Below are positions 1-8,768 of a stretch of 64,000 nt of DNA, piece by piece. Numbering within the stretch: position 1 is the stretch's first letter; each line of letters starts with the position of its first letter. Under the pieces are notes generated by a model, which saw only the letters and a program-made list of their open reading frames with translations, searched no databases and was not told where the DNA came from. The position numbers and the translations under genes are program-made. The DNA is taken from NCBI RefSeq assembly GCF_037975245.1, contig NC_092578.1, positions 14,864,321-14,928,320 on the forward strand. Direction: 5' to 3'. This stretch comes from Apostichopus japonicus. Lineage: Eukaryota > Echinodermata > Holothuroidea > Aspidochirotida > Stichopodidae.

Positions 1-117
1 CCGACCTCCTTTAAACTATCGCAGGACACTTTTCTGAGCAACCGAAACGTACGACAGCATGATATTTAAGGAATCAAATTTTTCGTGATCAAAGAGGGAC
101 GAAAATGTTTCTCTCAC

Positions 118-214
118 CTTCGTATGCTGGCTCTTCCGTGTAGAAGCCGTCGGAAAGACCGACGGTGACCGAGTGACCGTTACCCCCTCTGATTTCATCC
201 ACAGAGACTGGTAT
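118..214 (-). CDS. PLXDC: PLXDC-like exon, IPV-VGLSDGF motif; last exon in window
   Basis: 97-nt exon (32 codons + 1), acceptor TTGCTTTTGCTTTAG, donor GAAG|gtgagag. It begins IPVSVDEI, directly following FAYKN, and includes VTVGLSDGFY, the counterpart of KVGLSDAFVV. It ends in phase 1, so at least one more exon lies left of the window, where the PSI and transmembrane parts are expected. Confidence 0.92.
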
Positions 215-2217
215 CTAAAGCAAAAGCAATCAAAAGATTTCAAGTTTATGAAAAACATAACACATTTCACTATTAAAACATTGACAATTGCAAAAGAAAT
301 GGAAAAAAAATTACCAAAAAAAAAAAAAAAAATTGACATGGAAAAGTCTTTAAACTGTACAACAGCCACTTTATTTAGTTAATCTCAACCTTCTTGTGAT
401 TGGTCATAAAATATTAATTTCAACATTTACTTCTGAGTAACTTGAGGAGACAGGCGTTATAAAACTCGATTGCATTTTTTGGTGATATTTTGTGAGTGTT
501 TTATTACCGCTAGCCTCCTATTTATCATGTCTCCAAAATGATGCAGTGATGCCAGTAGGGTTTGCTGCCAGGGCCTGAAAGTTGGAGGAACTTGAATGTT
601 CCAAAGACTAAGCAGAGCGCCACCTTGGTTGGCGCGTAGTGTCCCAAGAAAATTTTGGCAAAAATTACCTCCCAGATCACTGGAAATGGCACTTCCCAGG
701 ACTTGTAATGTAGTATCTGAAGGTTATTCTTATTTGAGATTATCATGTTTTATAAATTTAAATGATAATAAAATAGTACTTATATAGCGCGTTCATCAGC
801 AACGCTGCTCGAAGCGCTTTACAGGAATTGAAACAATTAATACACAGTAAACAATTAAAATACAGGAAAAATTCAAAAGCAAATAGTACAAAAATATCGC
901 CTAAAAGGTATATACCATAAAACTTATAAAAGGATAGAAAAATACACTTCCAAAAATTTAAATTAGAAAATACTATACAACATATATTAAAGATTAGAAC
1001 ACACATTACTGGACAATGTAATTGTAAATCATTCAATAGTGACAGATCTCTTTTTGACATTGAGGGCGGTGTGGTCGAACTTTATTCATAATTCCCACAT
1101 CCCCCATCACCCCCCCCCCCTCCAGGATCTATGTCTGTGGTTTCAAAATGAAAGAAGGCTGAAGCAGGTCATGATCTTCCCTACCGCCCCTAGAATTCCC
1201 ATTTTTGAGAATGGCCTTCAATCCATTACTCCAGTAGTTGATGGCTTCATTGCAAACAACACATCAAACTTTTCCGGAGACATCTATCTTTCGTATGTAG
1301 TCCGAGAGAGGAAAATTCCGGAATTATCTCGGTTTTCGAGCCACTTCCAGTTCAAATCTATTTTTGACTCCTGCGTCAATAACTCTCAAGTTTTCTCCTC
1401 TTTCCACATCCATTATAAAGCAGAATTAAAAACGATCTCACTTAAAGGCCTACACTAAAGTCAACAGTAAGCCGAGAGTGACAAACGGTAGCGCTAATGT
1501 ACGTATTGCAGTGGTAAGGCTACTCTATGTATGCACTGTTTAGCTCCTAGGCACAGGTGCATAACAAAACAACATGCAAATACACACGGCTGTCACACAC
1601 ATGGATTTTAGCGAGGTAAACAGGCATTAGACTTACCTGACCAGTCGTTTTCACTTTCATTGATATATTAACATGTATGAACGTTGCATGGCTTACAAAA
1701 TACGATAGTATGAAGGTCTGTTCTATATTTTTACTTGGGGAAAGTCCCGGCATTCCAGCTTCGGTTTTACTTTCAACTGGGGAGGAAAGAGCGTGTGGAG
1801 CCGGAACCATATTTCAAAATCGAGAAAAAGCCAGAATTCCGGCTATAGCCTGAATTCCAGCATCCCTGATGATGCATTTTGGAATGTTCTCCGAGGTTCT
1901 GTTCTAATTTAACAGAGACAGTTTTAAAGCAAAACTTAGGTTTGGATTTTAACTTTTGCAAAAATGGTTATAAACAGATGTCTGAAAAGTTGGTTAAGCT
2001 CTACATCATCAATTTCTATTGCAGTTCTTAATTTACTATCAAAGGCTTTCATTCCTGAGTAATCTACTAATAGATAATTCAGATTTTCACAACGACGAAA
2101 CGACTGATTTGCATGTTTTGCTCGTCACTTTTGAAGTAAATGATTCCGTAACTTTTTGACTTTGTCACACTTTTGAATATATTCTGAAAGACTCAATTTT
2201 ATGTAAATACTACTTAC
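215..2217. other. intron: repeats, no gene seen
   Basis: Intron between PLXDC-like exons. It holds a copy of the shared ~100-bp hAT-like module (617-712), a copy of the AGCGC repeat (776-1030), and a 139-codon plus-strand frame at 1039-1458 that resembles nothing I know and has no supported splice context. Otherwise AT-rich and featureless. Confidence 0.6.
776..1030 (+). repeat. interspersed repeat with TATATAGCGC...GAAGCGCTTTACA head
   Basis: Begins TTATATAGCGCG, then CAGCAACGCTGCTCGAAGCG and CTTTACA, followed by an A-rich body. A second copy at 37815-38030 has the same head and A-rich body. I recognise this arrangement as a widespread animal interspersed repeat but cannot name the family. 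The edges are approximate. Confidence 0.55.
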
Positions 2218-2282
2218 GTTCTTGTATGCAAAGACAATTCTGCCGTCGTTGAAGAGGGTCGTCTGAAAAGTAAATCCACCGA
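2218..2282 (-). CDS. PLXDC: PLXDC-like exon, DGRIVFAYK motif
   Basis: 65-nt exon (2 + 21 codons), acceptor TTTCTTTTCCAAAAG, donor GAAC|gtaagta. It encodes GGFTFQTTLFNDGRIVFAYK, a near match to the FTFQATL-DGRI-F-YK strand of PLXDC. A second AG inside it (the CAG before ACGACC) could mimic an acceptor, but only the longer form keeps phase with the preceding exon and restores the FTFQ motif. Confidence 0.92.
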
Positions 2283-3369
2283 CTTTTGGAAAAGAAACAG
2301 AGAAATGGTTCTTTGCACATTATTAGTTTAAAGGAAGATAGACCATGATAACTCACAAAACAGTAACCATCACAGACAATTAGTATTATAAAGATTAGCT
2401 GTGCCAGACAATTTTACATTTATCTCAAAAGACAAAAATATTCAACACTGTTGGTTGACAACCTCTTCGCAATACCCTTTTCCCAAACTTGGTCTGTTTT
2501 GGCTGGCTAAACACTGCCTTATTCACAACCCCCCCCCCTTCCCCCCTTCAGAAAAAACTAATAATCACAGTAGGTGATCTGTGATGTCATCCTAGAAAAT
2601 GTTCTTCAATAGCTTTACTTTTTTATTAATATCTATCTTGTTGATTTATTCTTGAAATGTGATAAACTTTGCTTTTCAAAGTAATCTGTATTTAAGATTT
2701 TCATCCAAAGGCAACCTTTTCTAGAAATGTTATTCTCCCTCTGTGGATAACTGATTTTAATATTATTGATAAATCATAGAATTAAAAAAAACATAGTCAG
2801 CTTAATTGCCATTATGGCATCATTCACTCTACTGTTGCCAGATGCCTTCACAAAATGCTTTGAGGATGTGCTGTTGACCAAAAGGGACAGAAAATTGCCA
2901 GCCATTTTGTTACAGTAATGAACCTCTGCTACCAGAAAAATATCCCATTTAGTTAGAAATATTATCATTTTACTGCTAATATTTACTTTAGAGGGAAAGT
3001 AGTACAACTAAATGAATACATAACAGTTGGAAAATTTTGTTGAAATACTCATCATAGGATGTTAAAGCAGCATTTTGCATTTGGTCGCCGTTTTCTACTT
3101 TTTTGACATGTCCATCAAGTTTTTTACATATCAATCACAAAACAGCAAACTAAGACATTAGCCAAGTTTTTCCCTGCCCACAACGTAATAATTGGCGAGT
3201 AATGTAGGATATTTGCAGATAATGAGAAAAGTGTCCACGACAAATTCCACATTTAAAATTAATCGCATACAGTCCCCCCAAACCCACTAGTTTGAATTCA
3301 ACCAATCAGAGATGCAGGTTTAGTTATGAGCCGTTGCTAAAAATAGATTCAAGACTGCGTTGGTACAAC

Positions 3370-3394
3370 CAGGGAGTTGTTATGGAACTCCCTG
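3370..3394. mobile_element. 25-bp palindromic insertion with 7-bp target duplication
   Basis: CAGGGAGTTGTTATGG followed by AACTCCCTG forms a near-complete palindrome flanked by exact repeats GTACAAC at 3363-3369 and 3395-3401. The same architecture and same end sequence occur at 27877-27906 with a different 7-bp repeat, so it looks like a transposon reduced to its two ends. Which family supplies the transposase is unknown. Confidence 0.55.
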
Positions 3395-3569
3395 GTACAA
3401 CTGCCATATAGACTGTACACAAATCAAGATCGCATTCTGTCCTAACTATTTTCTTACCTACATTAATTTTTGTTCACATTTTCTTTTAAATTGGCAACTT
3501 TTTCGTCCTTATTTGAAATTTCAGCAAAAACCATTAATATCTGCATTATTGAGAGCCACAAATACTAAC

Positions 3570-3623
3570 CCTCTTCAAGATGGTTGACGTGGATGTTCCT
3601 CCACTCGACAGTGAAGGCCGTAC
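3570..3623 (-). CDS. PLXDC: PLXDC-like exon, TAFTVEW motif
   Basis: 54-nt exon (2 + 17 codons + 1), acceptor TTTGCTTTCTTTAG, donor GAGG|gttagta. It encodes TAFTVEWRNIHVNHLEE, corresponding to the TALVVQWDHVHL strand of the nidogen-like fold. The two-base start joins the single G from 11634-11759 to give the glycine after YGNN. Confidence 0.9.
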
Positions 3624-5035
3624 CTAAAGAAAGCAAAACAAAGAAAAGAAGGCTAGATCGTGAAACGTTGAAGATTAATATACCAGACTTTACATGAACC
3701 TTCCTTTGTCTGACATCGGGGCTGCAGCCCCTCCAACCAAATATTTTTGTGTAAATTCGGGCAATTTGCTGAGAATTTTTCAGGCACCTACTGAATGAAA
3801 AATAATTTGCATTGTGTTTTTCAATGGTTAAACTGATATTATTATTATCATTATTATTGTAATGACTTCCCCAATAATTCTAACCGATATGAAAGGGTAA
3901 TAACACTGCAAATGATTGTATGTTATTGGCCTGCAATGTAATAATAACCGATGCATACCTATATGATATGCACATTGACATGTTGAACGCGCGCAGAGCG
4001 CAGGAAAAATTTTGGTTATATTATTCGGACAAGTCGTTACAGCCCCCCCAAATCAAATTGGGCTCCTAAGCCTATGCTTCCAACGTACATGCCAATTTGG
4101 AGATATACAGTAGTATGCTTAATTTCACGTTTATAACGGTAGTTACCAAATGTGAACTTGGCAGCCAAATTGAAAGTGATATCACATACGAACAATCATT
4201 GTGTAAAATTGTTCCGTTTCGATCTTCCAAAGTTACGAATTGAACTATCTACTGTACGGTACCTAACGGGTCTGATGAATCAGAATACAGATATGCCCGT
4301 GTGTTCAGTGAACCGTCGTAACCATTACGACCGCTGTATGGTGCGAAGAGGTACCGACGCGGATTTGAAGAACGAAACAATAGATTGAAAAACCACAAGT
4401 GAGACATGTTTGTTCTCAATGTACAGCTATGTCACCGTATCCTGCTTATTCAAAGCTCCCCTTTGGAAAATTAATAGTTTTAGAAAGATATTTATAATAA
4501 TAAAGTTCCTCTTTCACCGGCCAACAAGGAACTATACATTACATACTATACACACATATCATATTGTAGTATATGTTCCCTTTCGAGGGTAATGGTGATG
4601 CGCACCCAACGATGATCACACAGTCACAGTCCCGATGCAAGGGGACTAGGGCTGAGAGCGGATCAGTCGTTCGGTTGTTTGGTCTTCGTGCCCAGGTTCT
4701 TTCCTGGGCGACTTTTTCTTAAAAAGTAGGAACTACACGGTACCTCTGACCATATTGGGTTGTTCTAGCACATTTTTGTACTGCTGGAACAGCATCTCTT
4801 GTATAACTTCCATTTCCATTTTATTAAATCTCCCAAAAACAATGTAAGATTAATTAATACAGTTACACCAAAATTGTGACTAGAATGTTACACTGCATAG
4901 TACATCTAAAAATCCTGATCAATAATTTATGGCGCCATGTGACAAAGGCAGCATATCTCAATTTCCCACTCGACTGGGTTTTTTCTGTTTTATTTCTCCA
5001 AAAAAGAAGAAAAAAGGGAAAATTGGTAAGGAGAG
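3624..5035. other. intron: G/C-run repeat and a structured GC-rich block
   Basis: Between the exon at 3570 and the DIRS element. 3716-4080 looks like one interspersed element, with GGGGCTGCAGCCCC near its left edge and CAGCCCCCCC near its right; ends not defined. 4570-4735 is GC-rich with several hairpins (separate entry). No coding signal. Confidence 0.4.
4570..4735 (+). other. GC-rich block with hairpins and a T-run
   Basis: A GC-rich island in AT-rich intron with three inverted pairs: AGTCCC/GGGACT, GCCCAGG/CCTGGGC and ACTTTTT/AAAAAGT, the last containing a T5 run that could end Pol III transcription. I do not recognise a known RNA family. It may be a repeat fragment or an intronic structured RNA; the strand is arbitrary. 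Confidence 0.25.
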
Positions 5036-5197
5036 ATTCCAAAACTTACTGGTTTGGATATTTACGAGTGACGAGCTTACCTGTCTCCTCACAACTTTAG
5101 CACCTCATTCTACCGTGCCTATAAAGTCCTGGTAAATAAATAACACTGTGCGCCCTCTATGACCGGACCCCCCTTCCGGTCCCTCCTCCTTTCTCAT
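5036..5197. repeat. left (3') inverted terminal repeat of DIRS
   Basis: From about 5076 it is the reverse complement of the right repeat with one clear mismatch, covering the stretch from CTTACCTGTCTCCTC to CCTCCTCCTTT. The outermost part, starting ATTCCAAAACTTACTGGTTT, is an extension absent from the right repeat; DIRS-1 is known to have such a left extension. It contains CTTACCTG, the complement of a consensus splice donor. Confidence 0.92.
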
Positions 5198-5669
5198 GAG
5201 ACCATTCCTGAAGAGTGGCCTCACGGACGCGGGAGTGGGGGTGGCAAGGACTGGCCACCCCCAACGACCCCCGTCGAGTTAACTTCCCAAAGTGAACCCC
5301 TAACAAAAAATTCACTGACGCCTTCCTAGCAGGGGGGAGTGTAACCCTCCCCGGCGCAGCGGGAAGGGGGGACACTCTCCTGAAACCTGCAGGCGGAACT
5401 ACCCCTTACACTAACAAGGAGCCTAAAGGTTTACGGTCCGCCACTTGTTACCCTTAGACCAACTTAGGTGAGAACGTAAGTGGAAGACTATGTACGCAAA
5501 CGCATACGGAAACACATAGGTACACTCACCGATGGACATAGTTGATGGCTCTCTGGTGGATGGTGGTTCTGTCTATCTGGTGTGAAGCTCGGAGTCGTGA
5601 GTCAAGTCGAGCGACCGCTCCTCCGTCCGGCTGTGTCCCACCACCCTCTCGGGGGAGGGAGGCGGGAAT
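5198..5669. other. DIRS non-coding segment between left repeat and ICR
   Basis: No convincing reading frame. It presumably corresponds to the element's 3' untranslated part. Confidence 0.6.
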
Positions 5670-5768
5670 GGAGACAGGTAAGCTCGTCACTCGTAAATAT
5701 CCAAACCAGTAAGTTTTGGAATATTTACTTCGCTCCTCGCTTACCTGTCTCCTCACAACCTTAGCACC
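5670..5768. repeat. DIRS internal complementary region (ICR)
   Basis: 5670-5722 is the exact reverse complement of 5036-5088 (53 bp), and 5723-5768 the exact reverse complement of 11538-11583 (46 bp). The two halves abut with no gap, giving a template of the circular junction; in the established DIRS model the ICR primes or splints closure of the circular DNA. The recombinase stop codon (5761-5763) lies inside it. Confidence 0.95.
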
Positions 5769-6843
5769 GAGTGGCACTGCCCGATGGTGGGAGGCCCGAG
5801 GGGTGGGACCTGTTACCCACCGGACCTCGCATCACCGCGCTACCAAATGCCGCTTCGGCGTGTAAAGTGTCGGTCAAGTAGCAGGCGACGAACGTAGTTG
5901 GAGTTTTCCACGCTGCTGCTTTGAGTATGTCCTCTATCGGGATGCCGGCGAATAGGGCTGTAGAGGCCGCGACCCCTCTGACGTCGTGAGCCCTTGGTCG
6001 GGAGGTCCCCGATGTGAACGGGCGTATGATCTCTACTAGCCACCTGGATAGAGTGTCTTTGGAGGCCGCTGCGTAGGGTGGTCGTGGTATGATGAAGAGA
6101 GAAGTTGATTGTCTTAACTTCTCTGTCTTGCTCAGGTACCACTTCAGTGCCCTGACTGGACACCATCGTTTGTCCTCGGCTACTGATGACATGGTCTTAA
6201 TTTCCGGGATGAAAATGTCTCCTGGCAGGAAGGTCAAGGTCTGGTTCTTTGCAATAAATGACGGGTCTGGAACCATCCTCACCCCGTGGCCCTCAAATCT
6301 GATGTGATTCTGCTTGGTGGATAGGGCGTGGAGGCAACTCCTCCTTCTTGCTGACGCCACTGCGACGAGGAAGAGTGTCTTTTTTGTGAGGGCAGCCAGG
6401 GAGGCGTTAGCCATTGGTTCGTATGGTGGTCCTGCCAGGGCATGTAACACTGCTGAGAGTCCCCAGGAGGGGGCTAGCCGTCTGATCTGTGGGCGACGAT
6501 TCGCCATGCCTTTGATGAGCTGTGCAATGTACGGGTTATTGCTCAGTGTGGAGCCATCTGGGAAGCCCTGGTGGATGGCAGCGATGGCCGACCTGTAATT
6601 CCTGATGGTGGAGACTTGTTTCCCCTCTCCAAAGAGTGAGAGGAGGAACTCGGCTATCTGTGTCACAGAGGCAGCAGGCAGCAGTATCTGTCTCGGTCGG
6701 CACCATTGGTCGAACTTCCGCAGACGGGAATCGTAAGTCGCTGCGGTCGTTCCCCTTCTAGCGTCGGCTGCCATCGCGGCAGCTGCTTCTGAAAAGCCTC
6801 TCTGTCGTAGGGAAGACCGGACAGCCTCCAGGCAACTAATTGT
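5761..6843 (-). CDS. DIRS tyrosine recombinase
   Basis: Recognisable recombinase from about 6840 (LEAVRSSLRQRGFSE) to the stop at 5761-5763, about 360 residues. An N-terminal core-binding region (YDSRLRKFDQWC) precedes the catalytic domain with the ARRRSCLHAL arginine box, HDVRGVAAS (H-x-x-R box) and a C-terminal WKTPTTFVACYL carrying the likely nucleophilic Tyr. It should join the circular intermediate to the target. The frame stays open upstream through the RT region, so the true start is unclear; an in-frame ATG at 6774 would shorten the N-terminus. It overlaps the RT/RNase H frame by about 180 bp and runs in its -1 frame. No internal stops or missing catalytic residues are seen. Confidence 0.9.
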   Translation of the reverse strand, partial: TISCLEAVRSSLRQRGFSEAAAAMAADARRGTTAATYDSRLRKFDQWCRPRQILLPAASVTQIAEFLLSLFGEGKQVSTIRNYRSAIAAIHQGFPDGSTLSNNPYIAQLIKGMANRRPQIRRLAPSWGLSAVLHALAGPPYEPMANASLAALTKKTLFLVAVASARRRSCLHALSTKQNHIRFEGHGVRMVPDPSFIAKNQTLTFLPGDIFIPEIKTMSSVAEDKRWCPVRALKWYLSKTEKLRQSTSLFIIPRPPYAAASKDTLSRWLVEIIRPFTSGTSRPRAHDVRGVAASTALFAGIPIEDILKAAAWKTPTTFVACYLTDTLHAEAAFGSAVMRGPVGNRSHPSGLPPSGSATRC

Positions 6844-8768
6844 AACCCCTTGATGTCTGGGTGGGAGAGAGTTCCCTGTCTCTGGGACAGTAGGTGAGGC
6901 TTGTCCGGTAGACTCACTGGGACGTCCATGAGGAGTTGGGGGATCTCGGCGAACCAGGGTCTGCGAGGCCAGAACGGGGCTATTAGTGTGAACCTGCCCT
7001 TGGAGTTCCGAATTTTCCTGAGGACTTGTCCGATCATACACAGCGGCGGGAAGATGTACGCATCCATGTGGTCCCAGGAGAGGGACATTGCGTCCGTGTG
7101 GTAGGCCAGGGGGTGGAATCGTCTGGAACAGAAGGTCTGGAGTTTGTTGTTCTTGTGTGTTGCGAACAGGTCTATCGTGGGCCTGCCGAAGATCGAAAAG
7201 ATTCTGTCGCAAGTCTCCTGTTCCAGAGACCATTCGTTGGGGTCTATATGCCCCCTGGATAAGGCGTCCGCCATCACGTTGAGCTTGCCTGCGATGTGGG
7301 AAGCCCGTAGGATCGTGCCGGAGTCCTCGGCCGCTGTTATCACCTCCCACGCGAGTCGGCACAGTCTCTCTGAGCGGGTGCCCCCCTGCCGATTGATGTA
7401 GGCCACCACTGTCGTGTTGTCGGTGAAGATTGTGGTTATCGTTCCCTGTACGTGGTCGTTGAAAACTTCCAGGGCTCTTTTGACCGCCATCATCTCCAGG
7501 ATGTTGATGTGGAGAGATCTTTCTGTTTGGGACCACGTCCCCCATGCTGTGCGATTGCTCCAATGAGCTCCCCATCCGGACAGTGACGCGTCCGTCGTTA
7601 TCGATGTCATTGGTAGCTGTATCGCAAAGGGTACCCCTGAACTCCAGTTGTTTGGGTCGAGCAACCATCGAAAGTGTTGGGTGACCTCCTCTGACCTGTA
7701 GATGAGCGTTGTTTTGTCTGGGTCTGTAGGGTCTGCGGACCTCAGCAGGTGCAGTTGCAGAGGTCGCATGTGTAGCCTGCACAGTCTCACTATATCGACG
7801 AGGCTGGCCATGAGTCCCAGGGCCCGGAGCCATGTCCCCGTTGGTGACCCCCGGTGTGCCAAGATCTGTTGTGTGGTCGCCTTGACTGCCGCGACTCTTT
7901 CTTCTGAGGGTCGGGCTACCCCGGTGGTGAAGTCCAGTATGGCCCCGAGGAACTGGATCGTCTGGGAAGGTGATAGCCGTGATTTCTTCTGGTTCACGAT
8001 CCAGCCCAGTTCTTGAAGGGTCTGGAGCGTTTTGTGGACGTTGTTGGTTGCTTCCGATAGGCTGTTCCCTACTACCAACCAGTCGTCTAGATATACGTAG
8101 AGGGTGACCCCTCTTTTTCTGAGGTAGGCGACTACTGCTCCCGCGACTCTCGTGAAGGTTCTGGGAGCCGTGGCTAGGCCGAATGGGAGCGCCCGGAACT
8201 GGTAGTCTTGTTCTGCGTACCGGAACGCTAGGAATCGTCGGTGTTCTCTGTGTATCAAGATGTGCAGGTAGGCGTCCCGTAAGTCTACGGTCGCCGCCCA
8301 CATGCCCTTTCTGAGTAGGGGTAATATTAAGTTTAAGGTCTCCATACGGAAGTGTTTTGGTCTGATGTGTTTTGTGTTCAGGGGTTTTAGGTTTAGAATG
8401 GGACGCCAGGTGCCGTCCCGTTTTTTGGTCAGAAAAAAGGAGGACCGGAAGAGTGGTCCCGTCTCTTCCGGAACTCTTGTAATTGCCTGCTTGGCCAGCA
8501 GGGCCAGAATTTCCCCTTCTAGGGCTAAGCGTTTGACGGGGTCCGTGGGTGTGAGTGTCTGCCTTCCTCCGCCCCCGAAGGGTGGGCTGGAGGAGAATTC
8601 TATTTTGTACCCGTGTCTGACTGTGTCCAACACCCACTTGTCCCCGCCAATAAATTCCCATTGCTGGGAGAAGTTTGTTAGTCTCCCCCCCACTGGCGGA
8701 ATGGCCGCGGTGAGGTGGGCACCCCTAGGGCTGGGCGGCGAACGCTGGTCGAGTGGAGGAGCGGTCAC
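6663..8768 (-). CDS. DIRS reverse transcriptase / RNase H (Pol)
   Basis: About 700 open codons. RT motifs: KKRDGTWRPILNLKPLN near residues 115-131, VDLRDAY (catalytic Asp 162), ALPFGLATAP (193-202) and YLDD (226-229). RNase H follows with TDAS (D393), NILEMMAVKRAL (E425), TDN (D450) and MADALSR (D501). Residues about 530-610 (DLFATHKNN, YIFPPL, APFWPRRPW) match the region that in DIRS elements has been described as Dam-like methyltransferase; function there is uncertain. The frame overlaps the end of gag by 44 bp in the +1 frame and has no early ATG (the first in-frame codon here is GTG), so frameshifting or re-initiation is likely. Intact, no stops. Confidence 0.93.
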   Translation of the reverse strand: MTAPPLDQRSPPSPRGAHLTAAIPPVGGRLTNFSQQWEFIGGDKWVLDTVRHGYKIEFSSSPPFGGGGRQTLTPTDPVKRLALEGEILALLAKQAITRVPEETGPLFRSSFFLTKKRDGTWRPILNLKPLNTKHIRPKHFRMETLNLILPLLRKGMWAATVDLRDAYLHILIHREHRRFLAFRYAEQDYQFRALPFGLATAPRTFTRVAGAVVAYLRKRGVTLYVYLDDWLVVGNSLSEATNNVHKTLQTLQELGWIVNQKKSRLSPSQTIQFLGAILDFTTGVARPSEERVAAVKATTQQILAHRGSPTGTWLRALGLMASLVDIVRLCRLHMRPLQLHLLRSADPTDPDKTTLIYRSEEVTQHFRWLLDPNNWSSGVPFAIQLPMTSITTDASLSGWGAHWSNRTAWGTWSQTERSLHINILEMMAVKRALEVFNDHVQGTITTIFTDNTTVVAYINRQGGTRSERLCRLAWEVITAAEDSGTILRASHIAGKLNVMADALSRGHIDPNEWSLEQETCDRIFSIFGRPTIDLFATHKNNKLQTFCSRRFHPLAYHTDAMSLSWDHMDAYIFPPLCMIGQVLRKIRNSKGRFTLIAPFWPRRPWFAEIPQLLMDVPVSLPDKPHLLSQRQGTLSHPDIKGLQLVAWRLSGLPYDREAFQKQLPRWQPTLEGERPQRLTIPVCGSSTNGADRDRYCCLLPL

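Noticed and set aside
421-460. Additional DIRS end (TTGAGGAGACAGGCG)
   Set aside because: Only about 12 bases match and the rest of the terminal order is absent.
1039-1458. 139-codon plus-strand frame
   Set aside because: Lies in an intron, antisense to the gene, no recognisable domain and no splice support.
6850-8661. Long open frame upstream of and continuous with the recombinase
   Set aside because: It overlaps the RT/RNase H frame, whose motifs are clear; the upstream part has no recognisable domain and is a shadow. Only the part from about 6843 downward is recombinase.
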